NCBI RefSeq assembly: GCF_022174665.1
Contig: NZ_CP076562.1
Location: 1,302,001 to 1,366,000 of the forward strand
DNA from: Eubacterium sp. MSJ-33
GTDB taxonomy: Bacteria; Bacillota; Clostridia; Lachnospirales; Lachnospiraceae
Direction of reading: 5' to 3'
DNA: 64,000 nucleotides
Shown: positions 26,741-35,664 of the stretch, one piece after another
Layout: each line of letters begins with the position of its first letter
Numbering within the stretch: the stretch's first letter is position 1
Notes under the pieces: generated by a model
What the model saw: only the letters and a program-made list of their open reading frames with translations
Told to the model about the DNA's origin: nothing
Database searches by the model: none
Made by a program: the position numbers and the translations under genes

Positions 26741-28285
26741 TTATTTTCCTTCCAACAATATATCGACGTCGTTTCGTCCGTACGCACATAATTGTTTACG
26801 GATTTCCTGAATTGTATACTCATCTGCATGAATTTCTACCTTATCCAACAGATGATCCACATAACCACACCACTTCTCATAGATACGAACCAGATCCTGC
26901 TCCGTTGGTTCTTTCTTCTTATGATCATTCAAAGAAACGGTTCCGGACATGATTTCTTTCATCGAAAGTGTCCGTGGCTCAATTCCATATGCAATATACC
27001 GGATTTCTTCCGTACGAACCAACGCACAGTCATACATCTCTACAAGTAAATCCTCAATGCAGTCATCTGCAATATTAAAATGATGATAATACACCTCAAT
27101 CGGCCGTCTCGCCGGGCGCTCTGCCGCATCTTCTTTGTTATACCAATAAAAGTCCTCGTCACTTGCGACCTTGGATTTTGCCCGCATATTCTTCTTGGAA
27201 CCGTAGGAAGAAAGTTCCTCGTTGATTCCAAACATCGTCTCAACCGGCACTTTAGCTGCTTTCAAATCTCCCATAATGGCAGCCCCCATCGCCTCGGCTT
27301 CCCGAACAGATGCGGCAAGTGCTTCGTTACTAATATTAATCTCCGGGATATCCGGTCCAAATGCGGAATCTGAAAGATCCTCTTTTTCCGGCACAACAAC
27401 CGCTTCCGGCTGCTTCTTCTGTTTGCGGATATGTTTCTTTTTCTGCTTCTTAGGTACTTCCGGTTCTGGCTCTGCTACTTCTGTTGTATCTGATTCCGGC
27501 TCTGCCACTTCTGTTGCCTTTGATGCATCCACATTCTCATCGATGTTTTCTTCTGGTGCAGCATCTGGTACCGTCTGCGCCTCTACGCTCTTCAAATTGT
27601 TCTCTACCGTCTGATTCGTCTTTTCCTGATCTGCTTCCGCCGGAGTTTCTTCTGAAATATCATCCTGTGTGTCTCCTTGTGACATATCTGATTCCGGCTC
27701 CGTTGTAATCTCCGGAATTTCTTCTTCTGACTGTAAAACATCTCCCGCATCCTGCGCAGAAGCATTTCTCTCTTCCTTTACTGCCTTTGTATCAATCTCC
27801 TGTGTCGGTGCATTTGCCTGAAGCGGATCGATCTTCATAGAACCAGGAATGTCAAATGCACTGTCAAGCTCTGCATCATAAGAATCCACTTCTACATCGT
27901 CGTATTCGTCATAGGATTCATCTTCCATATCCGATGCATCTACCTCATCATAATATTGCTCTCCATCGGCATATTCATCTTCATAGTCATCTTCGTAATC
28001 GCTCTGGGTGTCCGGTGCAAATGCAGAATCCTGTCCCGGCATATCCAGATTATCGACATAAAAATCATCCGTCAGCATATCATCCGCATCATCAAAGACC
28101 GTTTGTCCCTGAGCATCTTCTGAAACAGAATCTTCATATTCCGTTCCCTCTTCAAACTCATCGTCATCTTCCTCATAACGTCGTCTGGACTTGCTTGCGA
28201 TCACTGCAATCGTTGCTATGATCATAATCAGAAACAATGCAAGCAATGCGACAAAATATATCATTGAAATCATTGATCGATCCAT
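26741..28285 (-). CDS. Acidic membrane-anchored protein of unknown function
   Basis: 514-residue protein I do not recognise. It has one N-terminal membrane segment (about residues 8-30: YFVALLALFLIMIIATIAV) followed by a basic stop (KSRRR). A long disordered, strongly acidic region rich in Asp, Glu and Tyr covers about 35-180. A Glu/Pro/Thr stretch with repeats such as EVAEPE runs to about 290, then a Lys-rich patch (KKQKKKHIRKQKK), and a folded C-terminal domain (about 350-514) with IEVYYHHFNIADDCIEDLL and EPRTLSMKEIMSGTVSL. Topology predicts a cytoplasmic C-terminus. A role in organising a membrane-associated process is only a guess. The ATG at 28285 was preferred to a start 17 codons upstream. 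Confidence 0.8.
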   Translation of the reverse strand: MDRSMISMIYFVALLALFLIMIIATIAVIASKSRRRYEEDDDEFEEGTEYEDSVSEDAQGQTVFDDADDMLTDDFYVDNLDMPGQDSAFAPDTQSDYEDDYEDEYADGEQYYDEVDASDMEDESYDEYDDVEVDSYDAELDSAFDIPGSMKIDPLQANAPTQEIDTKAVKEERNASAQDAGDVLQSEEEIPEITTEPESDMSQGDTQDDISEETPAEADQEKTNQTVENNLKSVEAQTVPDAAPEENIDENVDASKATEVAEPESDTTEVAEPEPEVPKKQKKKHIRKQKKQPEAVVVPEKEDLSDSAFGPDIPEINISNEALAASVREAEAMGAAIMGDLKAAKVPVETMFGINEELSSYGSKKNMRAKSKVASDEDFYWYNKEDAAERPARRPIEVYYHHFNIADDCIEDLLVEMYDCALVRTEEIRYIAYGIEPRTLSMKEIMSGTVSLNDHKKKEPTEQDLVRIYEKWCGYVDHLLDKVEIHADEYTIQEIRKQLCAYGRNDVDILLEGK

Positions 28286-28381
28286 ATTATTTCCCAGCTT
28301 TCTTATAAAAATAACTACTCCCAAAAATGAGAACAATCCTTTTGTAGTATACTAAAAAAAATTTCAATAATCAACAATATG

Positions 28382-28410
28382 TTGTAAAATGATTTTTCCT
28401 TTGTTATAAT
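28382..28410 (+). promoter_or_regulatory. gltX promoter
   Basis: TTGTAA (28382-28387) and TATAAT (28405-28410) separated by 17 bases. The transcript would begin near 28417 and reach AGGAGG and the gltX ATG within about 40 bases, which leaves no room for a T-box leader. Confidence 0.75.
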
Positions 28411-28453
28411 TTTCTAAGAATTTATCTGTTATACAGGAGGCTATCATATTAAA

Positions 28454-29908
28454 ATGGCAAAGATTAGAACAAGATTTGCACCAAGCCCAACCGGCCGGAT
28501 GCATGTAGGAAATTTGAGAACTGCTTTATACGCATACTTGATTGCAAAACATGAGGGTGGCGATTTTATTTTGCGTATCGAGGATACGGACCAGGAGCGT
28601 GAGGTAGAAGGTGCTGTCGACATCATCTACCGTACCCTGAAGGAAACAGGACTTGAGCACGACGAAGGTCCGGACAAGGACGGCGGCGTTGGTCCTTATA
28701 TCCAGAGTGAGCGTCAGAAGAAAGGCATCTACTTAGAATATGCAAAGAAACTGATTGATAAGGGCGAAGCATACTACTGCTTCTGCGATGAGTGCCGTCT
28801 GAAGACACTTGTCACAGAATTCGAGGGAAAAACAATCTCCCGTTACGACAAACATTGCTTACACCTTTCTAAAGAAGAAGTCGAGGCAAATCTTGCTGCA
28901 GGCAAGCCATATGTCATCCGTCAGAATAATCCGGAAGAAGGCACAACGACATTCTCCGACGAGCTGTATGGTGACATCACGGTTCCGAACATCGAGCTTG
29001 ACGATATGATCCTGATCAAGTCCGACGGTTTCCCAACCTACAACTTTGCAAATGTTGTGGACGACCATCTGATGAACATCACACATGTTGTCCGTGGAAA
29101 TGAATACTTATCTTCCTCTCCAAAATACAACCGTCTCTATGATGCATTTGGCTGGGAAGTTCCAACTTATATCCACTGTCCTCTGATTACAAACGAAGAT
29201 CACCAGAAGCTTTCCAAGCGTAGTGGTCACTCTTCCTTTGAGGATCTGTTGGAACAGGGATTCCTGACCGAGGCGATCATTAACTTCGTTGCATTGCTCG
29301 GCTGGAGCCCGGAAGATAACCGCGAGATCTTCTCTTTGCAGGAGCTGGTAGAAGCATTTGACTACCACAATATCTCCAAATCTCCGGCAGTTTTAGATAT
29401 GACAAAGCTCAAATGGATGAACGGCGAGTACATCAAGGCAATGGACGATGAGAAGTTCTATGAGATGGCTCTTCCATATATCAAGGAAGTCGTTGGCGAT
29501 AAGATGGATGCGAAGAAGATCGCCGCTATGGTAAAGACAAGAATCGAAGTATTCCCGGACATCAAGGATCAGATTGATTTCCTGGCTGCTGTACCGGAAT
29601 ACGATATCGCAATGTATTCTCACAAGAAGATGAAGACAAACGCAGAAAATTCATTGCAGTTATTAAAAGAAGTTCTTCCGGTCCTTGAGGCACAGGAAGC
29701 CTTCGACAATGACAGCTTATTCGCAGCTCTTTCATCATTCGGCAAAGAGCACGAGTACAAGACCGGCTTTGTAATGTGGCCGCTTCGTACCGCAGTTTCC
29801 GGTAAGCAGGCAACACCAGGCGGTGCAACCGAGCTTATGAGCATCCTCGGCAAGGATGAGACACTGGCAAGAATTGAGGCTGCGATTACGAAGCTGGAGA
29901 ACGCATAA
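28454..29908 (+). CDS. gltX: Glutamyl-tRNA synthetase
   Basis: 484-residue class I aminoacyl-tRNA synthetase charging tRNA-Glu (and possibly tRNA-Gln as the substrate of GatCAB, usual in Firmicutes; not tested here). The class I signature HIGH appears as [19 protein letters not shown], and KMSKS as KLSKRSG. Other family segments are [13 protein letters not shown] and [14 protein letters not shown]. Length is normal. AGGAGG lies 14 bases before the ATG. It has its own promoter, is followed by a clear terminator, and codon use is biased toward C-ending codons as expected for a highly expressed gene. Confidence 0.97.
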   Translation: MAKIRTRFAPSPTGRMHVGNLRTALYAYLIAKHEGGDFILRIEDTDQEREVEGAVDIIYRTLKETGLEHDEGPDKDGGVGPYIQSERQKKGIYLEYAKKLIDKGEAYYCFCDECRLKTLVTEFEGKTISRYDKHCLHLSKEEVEANLAAGKPYVIRQNNPEEGTTTFSDELYGDITVPNIELDDMILIKSDGFPTYNFANVVDDHLMNITHVVRGNEYLSSSPKYNRLYDAFGWEVPTYIHCPLITNEDHQKLSKRSGHSSFEDLLEQGFLTEAIINFVALLGWSPEDNREIFSLQELVEAFDYHNISKSPAVLDMTKLKWMNGEYIKAMDDEKFYEMALPYIKEVVGDKMDAKKIAAMVKTRIEVFPDIKDQIDFLAAVPEYDIAMYSHKKMKTNAENSLQLLKEVLPVLEAQEAFDNDSLFAALSSFGKEHEYKTGFVMWPLRTAVSGKQATPGGATELMSILGKDETLARIEAAITKLENA

Positions 29909-30007
29909 TATCTCAGCGCAAGCATATATGCTATGATAAATCAAACGGCATGATATAATCTCACGCAGATGCACTCCCGCTTGGAGAAAGCATATAGCAG
30001 ATACTAA

Positions 30008-30043
30008 AAAATAGGGACTACCCGAAAGGGCAGGCCCTATTTT
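30008..30043 (+). terminator. Terminator after gltX
   Basis: AAAATAGGG and CCCTATTTT close a stem that encloses a second helix CCC-GAAA-GGG capped by a GNRA-type tetraloop. It lies 100 bases after the gltX stop. The A/T composition of the closing stem supports termination in either direction. Confidence 0.8.
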
Positions 30044-30077
30044 AAGTACCGATATCACTTCTGTTTCCTTCTTTATC

Positions 30078-30677
30078 TTAATTCAACTCATCCAGCGTCT
30101 TCGCATAGGCTGGCAGGAATTCCTTCACGAAGTCCTTTACTTCCGGGTAACTCTTTGATAACTCCTGCACCATCTGCTCCGTGCTTTCCTTCGCCTTGAC
30201 GAATTCGCGGTTACCGGTTTTTTCTTCCTCCATACACTTGATCAATGCAGAGAGTTTATCTGCCGCTTTTACGAGCTTCCACAGATACTTCGTCTCTTCC
30301 GTATCATCATCCTGCTTGAAGAAGTAGTCCCGGTAATATGCCTGCAGATCTTCCGGAAGCTGTCCGATCAGCTTCTCGCATGCTTCATCCTCGATGGAAT
30401 GAAACAGATCCTTCATCCGGTTATTGTAATATTTGATCGGTGTCGGCATATCGCCGGTGATGATCTCGGATGCATCGTGATACAGTCCGATCACTGCCGC
30501 CTTGTCTGCATCTAAATGCTTGCCATACCGCACATTTCCGATCACGCAGAGCGCATGCGCAAGCATGCTCACCTCCAGACTGTGTTCAGACAATGTCTCC
30601 GGATATGTGTTCCGCATGAGCGCCCAACGCTCAATGTATTTCATGCGCGCCACTGTCGCAAAGAAATTGTATTCCAT
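30078..30677 (-). CDS. YfbR-like HD-domain 5'-deoxynucleotidase
   Basis: 199-residue HD-superfamily phosphohydrolase. The metal-binding residues are visible as RMKYIERWALM, SEHSLEVSMLAH (first His), GLYHDASEIITGD (His-Asp) and a later Asp in VKAADKLSALI. This set is typical of YfbR, which dephosphorylates deoxyribonucleoside 5'-monophosphates to balance nucleotide pools. The ATG at 30677 was chosen because GGAG stands six bases ahead; the computed frame starts four codons earlier. The gene has a palindromic repeat between it and ftsH. Confidence 0.9.
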   Translation of the reverse strand: MEYNFFATVARMKYIERWALMRNTYPETLSEHSLEVSMLAHALCVIGNVRYGKHLDADKAAVIGLYHDASEIITGDMPTPIKYYNNRMKDLFHSIEDEACEKLIGQLPEDLQAYYRDYFFKQDDDTEETKYLWKLVKAADKLSALIKCMEEEKTGNREFVKAKESTEQMVQELSKSYPEVKDFVKEFLPAYAKTLDELN

Positions 30678-30713
30678 AATTAACTCCATCCTCTCTTGTA
30701 AGTATCATATTTA

Positions 30714-30986
30714 TGAAACGCGTTTGTAATTGGGATATCTTTGTCAATATCAGCTTCCGCAAATATACATATGTTTGGAACAAAGAAGTACTTGATGTTC
30801 TGTAAATATCCAGCAATGTTTGAACACGATGTTCAAACAAGCCGCCGCTGAGCCATGGACGGCGAATCGGCGGCGGTTGCGTACGGTATCAGCATCTATA
30901 TCAGGACATCTAGTACTTCTTAGTTTCAATACATCGTATATTTGTGGAAGCCGATATGACATATATCCCAATCACATCGCGTTTCA
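30714..30986 (-). repeat. Palindromic MITE-like element, copy B
   Basis: A 273-bp sequence bounded by TGAAACGCG and its complement. The arms are imperfectly complementary over about 90 bp. The central 62 bases (30812-30873), read on the minus strand, match the centre of copy A at 11825-11886 apart from about eight changes, including the CCATGG stem and TTTGAACA-TCG-TGTTCAAA. It fills most of the 320-base gap between the HD-nucleotidase gene and ftsH. The outer ends differ from those of copy A. Confidence 0.8.
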
Positions 30987-30997
30987 AAATCATATTC

Positions 30998-32899
30998 CTA
31001 CTGTACCTTGCTCTCTTCGTTCAATTTTACATTCTGGTACTTCTCATATAATTCCATGAATTCCTTACCGCTCAGGTTCTCCTTCTCATAGAGCACCTGT
31101 GCGATTGCATCGAGGGTCGGCATATTCTTCTTAAGTAACTTATATGCTTTCTCATAACTTGCTTTCATCATATTCTTGACTTCGGTATCAACCTTCGTCT
31201 CCGTCTCGGAAGAACAGTTTAGCACCCGGCGGTTATCAAGGTATTGCCCGGTCACACCTTCAAGCTGCACCATGCCGAACTTCTCGGACATGCCGTACAT
31301 CGTGATCATCGTCCGTGCCAGACTCGTCGCCTTCTCGATATCGTTGGAGGCACCATTCGTAACGGAATCAAACTTCAACTCCTCCGCTGCACGGCCAGCC
31401 AGAAATGTCACAATATCCTCTTCCATTTCCTTCTTTGTCTGCAGCTGCTTCTCTTCCTCCGGCACCTGCCATACATAACCAAGCGCACCGGATGTACGAG
31501 GTACGATCGTAATACGCTGAATTGGAAGTGTATTCTTCTGTAACGCCGCGACAAGTGCATGTCCGACTTCATGATATGCAACAATCTTCTTTTCTTTCGG
31601 AGAAAGCAGTTTTTCTTTCTTCTCTTTTCCGGCGAATACAACCTCCACCGAAGCGATCAGATCCTTCTGGGATACATAATCCCGCTTGTTACGGACAGCC
31701 ATCAGCGCCGCCTCATTGATGATATTCGCAAGGTCTGCACCGACAGCACCGGATGTGGCAAGTGCAAGCTCCTTGAAATCCACCGTCTCATCCATCTTGA
31801 CATTCTTTGAATGTACTTTCAGTGTATCAATTCGTCCCTGCATATCCGGCTTTGACACGATGATTCTCCGGTCAAATCGTCCCGGACGGAGCAATGCCTT
31901 ATCGAGTACCTCCGGGCGGTTTGTCGCCGCAAGCACGATGATACCCTTCGAGCTGTCAAATCCATCCATCTCCGATAAAAGCTGGTTCAACGTCTGTTCC
32001 CGTTCGGAATCGCCACCACCATGCCGCGTGTCACGCTTTCCTCCGATCGCATCGATCTCATCGATAAATATGATACACGGTGCCATATTGTTAGCCTTGC
32101 GGAACAAGTCACGCACACGGCTCGCACCGACACCAACGAACATCTCCACGAACTCCGAACCGGACAGCGAAAAGAACGGAACATTCGCCTCGCCGGCAAC
32201 TGCCTTCGCAAGCAGTGTCTTACCGGTTCCCGGAGGCCCTACAAGCAGGGCACCCTTCGGCAGCTTCGCACCGATCTTTAAATACCGCTCTGGTTGATCT
32301 AAGAAATCTACCATCTCACAGAGCGACTCCTTTGCTTCCTCCTGTCCTGCAACATCCGCAAATGTCACACCGGTTTTCTTCTCCACATACATCTTTGCAT
32401 TGCTTTTTCCAATTCCTCCGGATTTGGACATATTTCGCATAAGAAGTGACATCAGAAGATAAAATGCACCAATCATCACCACATAAGAGAAGATCGTCGA
32501 TACAACCGCATTTTTCCCCTCATCGATTTCTTCAAACTGCACGCCCGCCTTCTGCAAACGGTCTACGATTTTATAATCACTGATCCGGATTACATAATAG
32601 ATCTTATCCATCTCCGCACCTGTCTCTTTCGAAATCGGTGTAAAGCTGATCCTGTCATTATAAAGTTTTACTTCTGTTACTAATTTATCATCAAGCATCT
32701 GCAGGAACGTATCATACGTAATTTTCTCCTGCTTTGATTGCTGTATCGCCGTAATTCCCTGCCAGATCATAAATGTCAATAAAATCGATACAACCCATAT
32801 CACCACCGTCTTCGATGGCTTTTTTTTATTATTGTTATTGTTCGAATTCCGGTTATCTGAATTATTTTCCGGACCAGAATTTTTCTGCTGATTTTCCAT
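30998..32899 (-). CDS. ftsH: ATP-dependent zinc metalloprotease FtsH
   Basis: 633-residue membrane-bound AAA+ protease that degrades misfolded and regulatory membrane proteins. Order of domains: an Asn/Lys-rich cytoplasmic N-tail, a first membrane segment (about residues 30-50), a periplasm-type FtsH extracellular domain, a second membrane segment (about 138-158), the AAA module with Walker A (GPPGTGKT), Walker B (IIFIDEID) and the SRH region ([19 protein letters not shown]), and the peptidase domain with HEVGHAL as the zinc motif (usual form HEAGH). The C-terminus is normal. The Shine-Dalgarno is weakly placed (GGAG 13 bases from the ATG). Confidence 0.96.
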   Translation of the reverse strand: MENQQKNSGPENNSDNRNSNNNNNKKKPSKTVVIWVVSILLTFMIWQGITAIQQSKQEKITYDTFLQMLDDKLVTEVKLYNDRISFTPISKETGAEMDKIYYVIRISDYKIVDRLQKAGVQFEEIDEGKNAVVSTIFSYVVMIGAFYLLMSLLMRNMSKSGGIGKSNAKMYVEKKTGVTFADVAGQEEAKESLCEMVDFLDQPERYLKIGAKLPKGALLVGPPGTGKTLLAKAVAGEANVPFFSLSGSEFVEMFVGVGASRVRDLFRKANNMAPCIIFIDEIDAIGGKRDTRHGGGDSEREQTLNQLLSEMDGFDSSKGIIVLAATNRPEVLDKALLRPGRFDRRIIVSKPDMQGRIDTLKVHSKNVKMDETVDFKELALATSGAVGADLANIINEAALMAVRNKRDYVSQKDLIASVEVVFAGKEKKEKLLSPKEKKIVAYHEVGHALVAALQKNTLPIQRITIVPRTSGALGYVWQVPEEEKQLQTKKEMEEDIVTFLAGRAAEELKFDSVTNGASNDIEKATSLARTMITMYGMSEKFGMVQLEGVTGQYLDNRRVLNCSSETETKVDTEVKNMMKASYEKAYKLLKKNMPTLDAIAQVLYEKENLSGKEFMELYEKYQNVKLNEESKVQ

Positions 32900-32959
32900 C
32901 TATCTGTTCGTTCTCCATTTATTTTATAATCGTCACGGTTCACTCATGGTTCGAACACG

Positions 32960-33027
32960 TGAAAAAATAACAAAACCGGAAGCTATGTGACAAGGGAACG
33001 GATTCCCTCTCACGCAGCCCCCGGTTT
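32960..33027 (-). terminator. Branched terminator after glyA
   Basis: On the minus strand AAACCGG and CCGGTTT enclose a second stem (GAGAGGGAA/TTCCCTTGTC region), and the outer helix is followed by TTGTTATTTTTT. It lies about 50 bases past the glyA stop and before ftsH. Confidence 0.75.
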
Positions 33028-33075
33028 CGCATTGGTATTATTTATTATACGGTTTCAAATTGTTCTTTATGCGTT

Positions 33076-34311
33076 TTATGCATACAACGGATACTTGTCT
33101 GTAATGCTCTTTACAAGTGCCATTGCCTTGTCATTATCCTTATCGATAACAGCAGCCTTGATAGCATCTGCAATCACGATCATATCGTCTTCCTTTGCAC
33201 CACGTGTTGTAATCGCCGGTGTGCCAAGACGGATACCACTTGTAACAAATGGTGACTTTGGATCGTTCGGAACCGTGTTCTTGTTCGCTGTGATATGAAC
33301 AGAATCGAGGAGCTTCTCCACTTCCTTACCGGTCAGGTCAAGATTCTGCAGATCAACAAGCATCAGGTGATTGTCTGTACCGCCGGATACGATCTTGAAT
33401 CCACGCTCAGTCAATGCCTGTGCCAGACATGCTGCGTTCTTCACAACCTGTTTCTGATACTCTTTGTATTCGTCTGTCAAAGCTTCCTTCAGGCAGACTG
33501 CCTTACCTGCAATGACGTGCATCAATGGTCCACCCTGAATGCCAGGGAACACTGCCTTGTTGAAGTTATACTTCTCATTTACTTCGTTGCTGGAAAGAAT
33601 CATACCACCACGCGGTCCACGCAGTGTCTTGTGTGTTGTGGTTGTTGTTACATGTGCGTATGGGATTGGGCTTTCATGAAGTCCGGCAGCAACCAGACCT
33701 GCAATGTGTGCCATATCTACCATAAGAACTGCACCAACCTCATCTGCGATCTCACGGAAACGCTTGAAATCGATTGCTCTCGCATATGCAGATGCACCGG
33801 CTACAATCATCTTCGGCTTGCATTCCTTCGCGATGCGAAGCACCTCATCATAATCGATAAACCCTTCATCATTCACACCGTAAGGTACAACGTTAAAATA
33901 CTTACCTGACATATTAACCGGTGAACCGTGTGTCAGATGTCCGCCATGTGCCAGATTCATTCCCATAAATGTATCGCCCGGCTGCAAAATAGCGAAGAAT
34001 ACTGCCATATTTGCCTGTGCGCCGGAATGTGGCTGAACATTGACATATTCACATCCAAACAACTTCTTCGCACGCTCTCTTGCAAGGTCTTCCACTACAT
34101 CGACATACTCACATCCGCCATAATAACGCTTTCCCGGATACCCTTCAGCGTACTTATTCGTAAGCGGACTTCCCATAGCTGCCATAACTGCCTTGGATAC
34201 GATATTCTCTGATGCAATCAGCTCAATATTATGATCCTGTCTGTTAATCTCGTCCGTCATTGCCTGTGCAATCTCTGGATCGAAATTTGCTATTTCATCA
34301 AAACTATACAT
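33076..34311 (-). CDS. glyA: Serine hydroxymethyltransferase
   Basis: 411-residue fold-type I PLP enzyme that converts serine and tetrahydrofolate to glycine and 5,10-methylene-THF, the main one-carbon source. Recognised by [39 protein letters not shown], the PLP-lysine segment [14 protein letters not shown] and [13 protein letters not shown]. Length is normal. The ATG at 34311 is preceded by GGAGG; a longer frame adds 16 unlikely residues. It has its own promoter and terminator. No glycine or THF riboswitch was seen in its short leader. Confidence 0.97.
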   Translation of the reverse strand: MYSFDEIANFDPEIAQAMTDEINRQDHNIELIASENIVSKAVMAAMGSPLTNKYAEGYPGKRYYGGCEYVDVVEDLARERAKKLFGCEYVNVQPHSGAQANMAVFFAILQPGDTFMGMNLAHGGHLTHGSPVNMSGKYFNVVPYGVNDEGFIDYDEVLRIAKECKPKMIVAGASAYARAIDFKRFREIADEVGAVLMVDMAHIAGLVAAGLHESPIPYAHVTTTTTHKTLRGPRGGMILSSNEVNEKYNFNKAVFPGIQGGPLMHVIAGKAVCLKEALTDEYKEYQKQVVKNAACLAQALTERGFKIVSGGTDNHLMLVDLQNLDLTGKEVEKLLDSVHITANKNTVPNDPKSPFVTSGIRLGTPAITTRGAKEDDMIVIADAIKAAVIDKDNDKAMALVKSITDKYPLYA

Positions 34312-34347
34312 CTTTGTCCCTCCATCTTGTTGTAATTTATCGGTTTG

Positions 34348-34376
34348 ATTATCGCACATCCGTTTTGGAGTGTCAA
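34348..34376 (-). promoter_or_regulatory. glyA promoter
   Basis: Minus-strand TTGACA (34371-34376) and GATAAT (34348-34353) with a 17-base spacer. The -35 lies in the palindrome TGTCAA-CCGA-TTGACA (34371-34386), directly after the stop of the upstream YihY gene, which could bind a regulator. Confidence 0.75.
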
Positions 34377-34386
34377 CCGATTGACA

Positions 34387-35307
34387 TTAAGATATATCTG
34401 CTTTTTCTTCCTGTTGATGTTCCTGTTGATTTTTTAATCTCTGTTTTTCTTCCCTTTTATGTTTTTTCTTTAACCGGTACTTCTCCCGGTATTTCCAGAT
34501 CAGATCCGACAGATAATAATTGATTTCCGCGCCATACAAAACAATCTGCATGCCGATATACAGCCAGATAATAATCAATACGATGGATGTCATACTTCCA
34601 TACATCTTCGAATTATCTGCGGAATACTTAATATAGACAGAAAATCCCCGTGTCATCAGCATCCATGCAACGGATGCCAGCACAGCGCCGGTAAACTCAT
34701 GCCGCATATGTCCGCGGCGGTTTGGAAGCTGATAATAGATCAAAAGCAAAAATATAAAGATAACAAGGAATGTTACGACATTCTTCAGACTTAAAATCAA
34801 AAGTGTTGCATCTGCAAATGCCGGATAATGATCAATAATCTTATGGGCAATCTGTGAACCGAACGCCTGAATTGCAATCACAACCAGACAAAGCAGCATA
34901 AATATAAGTGTATACAGCGCACAGATCAGGCGTACAAGAAAATAATTCTTGTTCTGCTCCACACCATAGATCTTATTTAACCCTGTAGAAAGTGCCTGAA
35001 TGCCCTTCGCCGCAGACCACAAGCTGACAAATACCGTAATGAGTGTAAATGACTGGACATTTGCATTGACCACATCATCCACAATATACGCCACATAAGA
35101 TTCCAGACCACTCGGTACAACACGTAATATATATCCTAGTACATTTGTATTCATAACAGACAACTTTGACGCAATCATAACAAGCAGCATCATAAACGGA
35201 AAAAAGGAAAGCATCACAAAGAAAGCAACCTGTGCAGCATATGCCGGCACACTGTCTGCAGTTGCTTTGTTGACGAATTTAACAATAAACCGAACGACTT
35301 TTTTCAT
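34387..35307 (-). CDS. YihY/BrkB family membrane protein
   Basis: 306-residue inner-membrane protein with about six helices. The family pattern shows in AYAAQVAFFVMLSFFPFMMLLV, LITVFVSLWSAAKGIQALSTGLNKIYGVEQ (the most conserved block), and SVAWMLMTRGFSVYIKYSADNSKMYGSM. A highly basic cytoplasmic tail ends in Gln/Glu-rich sequence. YihY proteins were once annotated as RNase BN, which is wrong for this family; their transport or envelope role is not settled. It lies between the 6S RNA gene and glyA on the same strand. GGGG precedes the ATG chosen. Confidence 0.88.
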   Translation of the reverse strand: MKKVVRFIVKFVNKATADSVPAYAAQVAFFVMLSFFPFMMLLVMIASKLSVMNTNVLGYILRVVPSGLESYVAYIVDDVVNANVQSFTLITVFVSLWSAAKGIQALSTGLNKIYGVEQNKNYFLVRLICALYTLIFMLLCLVVIAIQAFGSQIAHKIIDHYPAFADATLLILSLKNVVTFLVIFIFLLLIYYQLPNRRGHMRHEFTGAVLASVAWMLMTRGFSVYIKYSADNSKMYGSMTSIVLIIIWLYIGMQIVLYGAEINYYLSDLIWKYREKYRLKKKHKREEKQRLKNQQEHQQEEKADIS

Positions 35308-35341
35308 ATATACCCCGTTTTGCGTCCTCTGTTTTCCCACG

Positions 35342-35541
35342 AAAAAAATATATCCGGGATGCCGGTTCCTGCCTTTTGACTCCTAGCTGACGCTAGGTGG
35401 GCAACCGCACGTGATCGTCTGTCTTCCACTGCAAAGGAGGCCTGACATAGTATCACAGATATAGGAATCCCGTTTAAAGTAAATGTAGGTTCAAAAATAA
35501 CAGGAGTTATCGAACATTCCAGATATATTATATTTTTAATA
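35342..35541 (-). ncRNA. ssrS: 6S RNA
   Basis: About 200-nt RNA on the minus strand, identified from structure. The ends pair as a 14-bp helix with one mismatch (strands 35515-35528 and 35348-35361, ATATATCTGGAATG with CATCCCGGATATAT), directly followed by T7. Inside, TCCTGTT pairs with GGCAGGA and TTTTGA with TCAAAA. Then comes a large open central bubble whose 3' side holds the small hairpin CCTAGC-GTCA-GCTAGG, and an irregular terminal arm (GTGAT/ATCAC). This is the 6S layout that mimics an open promoter and binds RNA polymerase. A perfect-spacing promoter ends about eight bases upstream of the 5' end. Sequence identity to known 6S was not checked. Confidence 0.75.
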
Positions 35542-35548
35542 TGTGCTA

Positions 35549-35577
35549 ATTATAGCCTAGTTATTCTGATTTTTCAA
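35549..35577 (-). promoter_or_regulatory. Promoter of the 6S RNA gene
   Basis: Minus-strand TTGAAA (35572-35577) and TATAAT (35549-35554) with a 17-base spacer. The predicted start near 35541 fits the 5' end demanded by the long closing helix. Confidence 0.8.
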
Positions 35578-35664
35578 GATATTTATTCATGTATGATGGA
35601 AGCATTGCAGTTGTTATGAACATAGGGGCTGCCGCGTCCACAATCATCCCCTCTGCACAGCCGG

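Noticed and set aside
27222..27614. Ser/Gly-rich plus-strand frame of 130 residues opposite the acidic protein
   Set aside because: It is the reverse complement of Glu/Asp/Pro-rich coding sequence, which creates long open antisense frames. No ribosome binding site or promoter.
28337..28453. T-box or other leader before gltX
   Set aside because: The predicted transcript leader is only about 40 bases, too short for a T-box, and no T-box sequence was seen.
34312..34386. Glycine or tetrahydrofolate riboswitch before glyA
   Set aside because: Promoter and start codon are too close for an aptamer, and no matching conserved sequence is present.
35342..35541. SRP RNA, tmRNA or RNase P RNA as the identity of the structured RNA
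   Set aside because: The GGAAG/GCAG tetraloop region of SRP RNA, a tRNA-like end of tmRNA and the conserved P4 core of RNase P were not found. Length and architecture fit 6S RNA.
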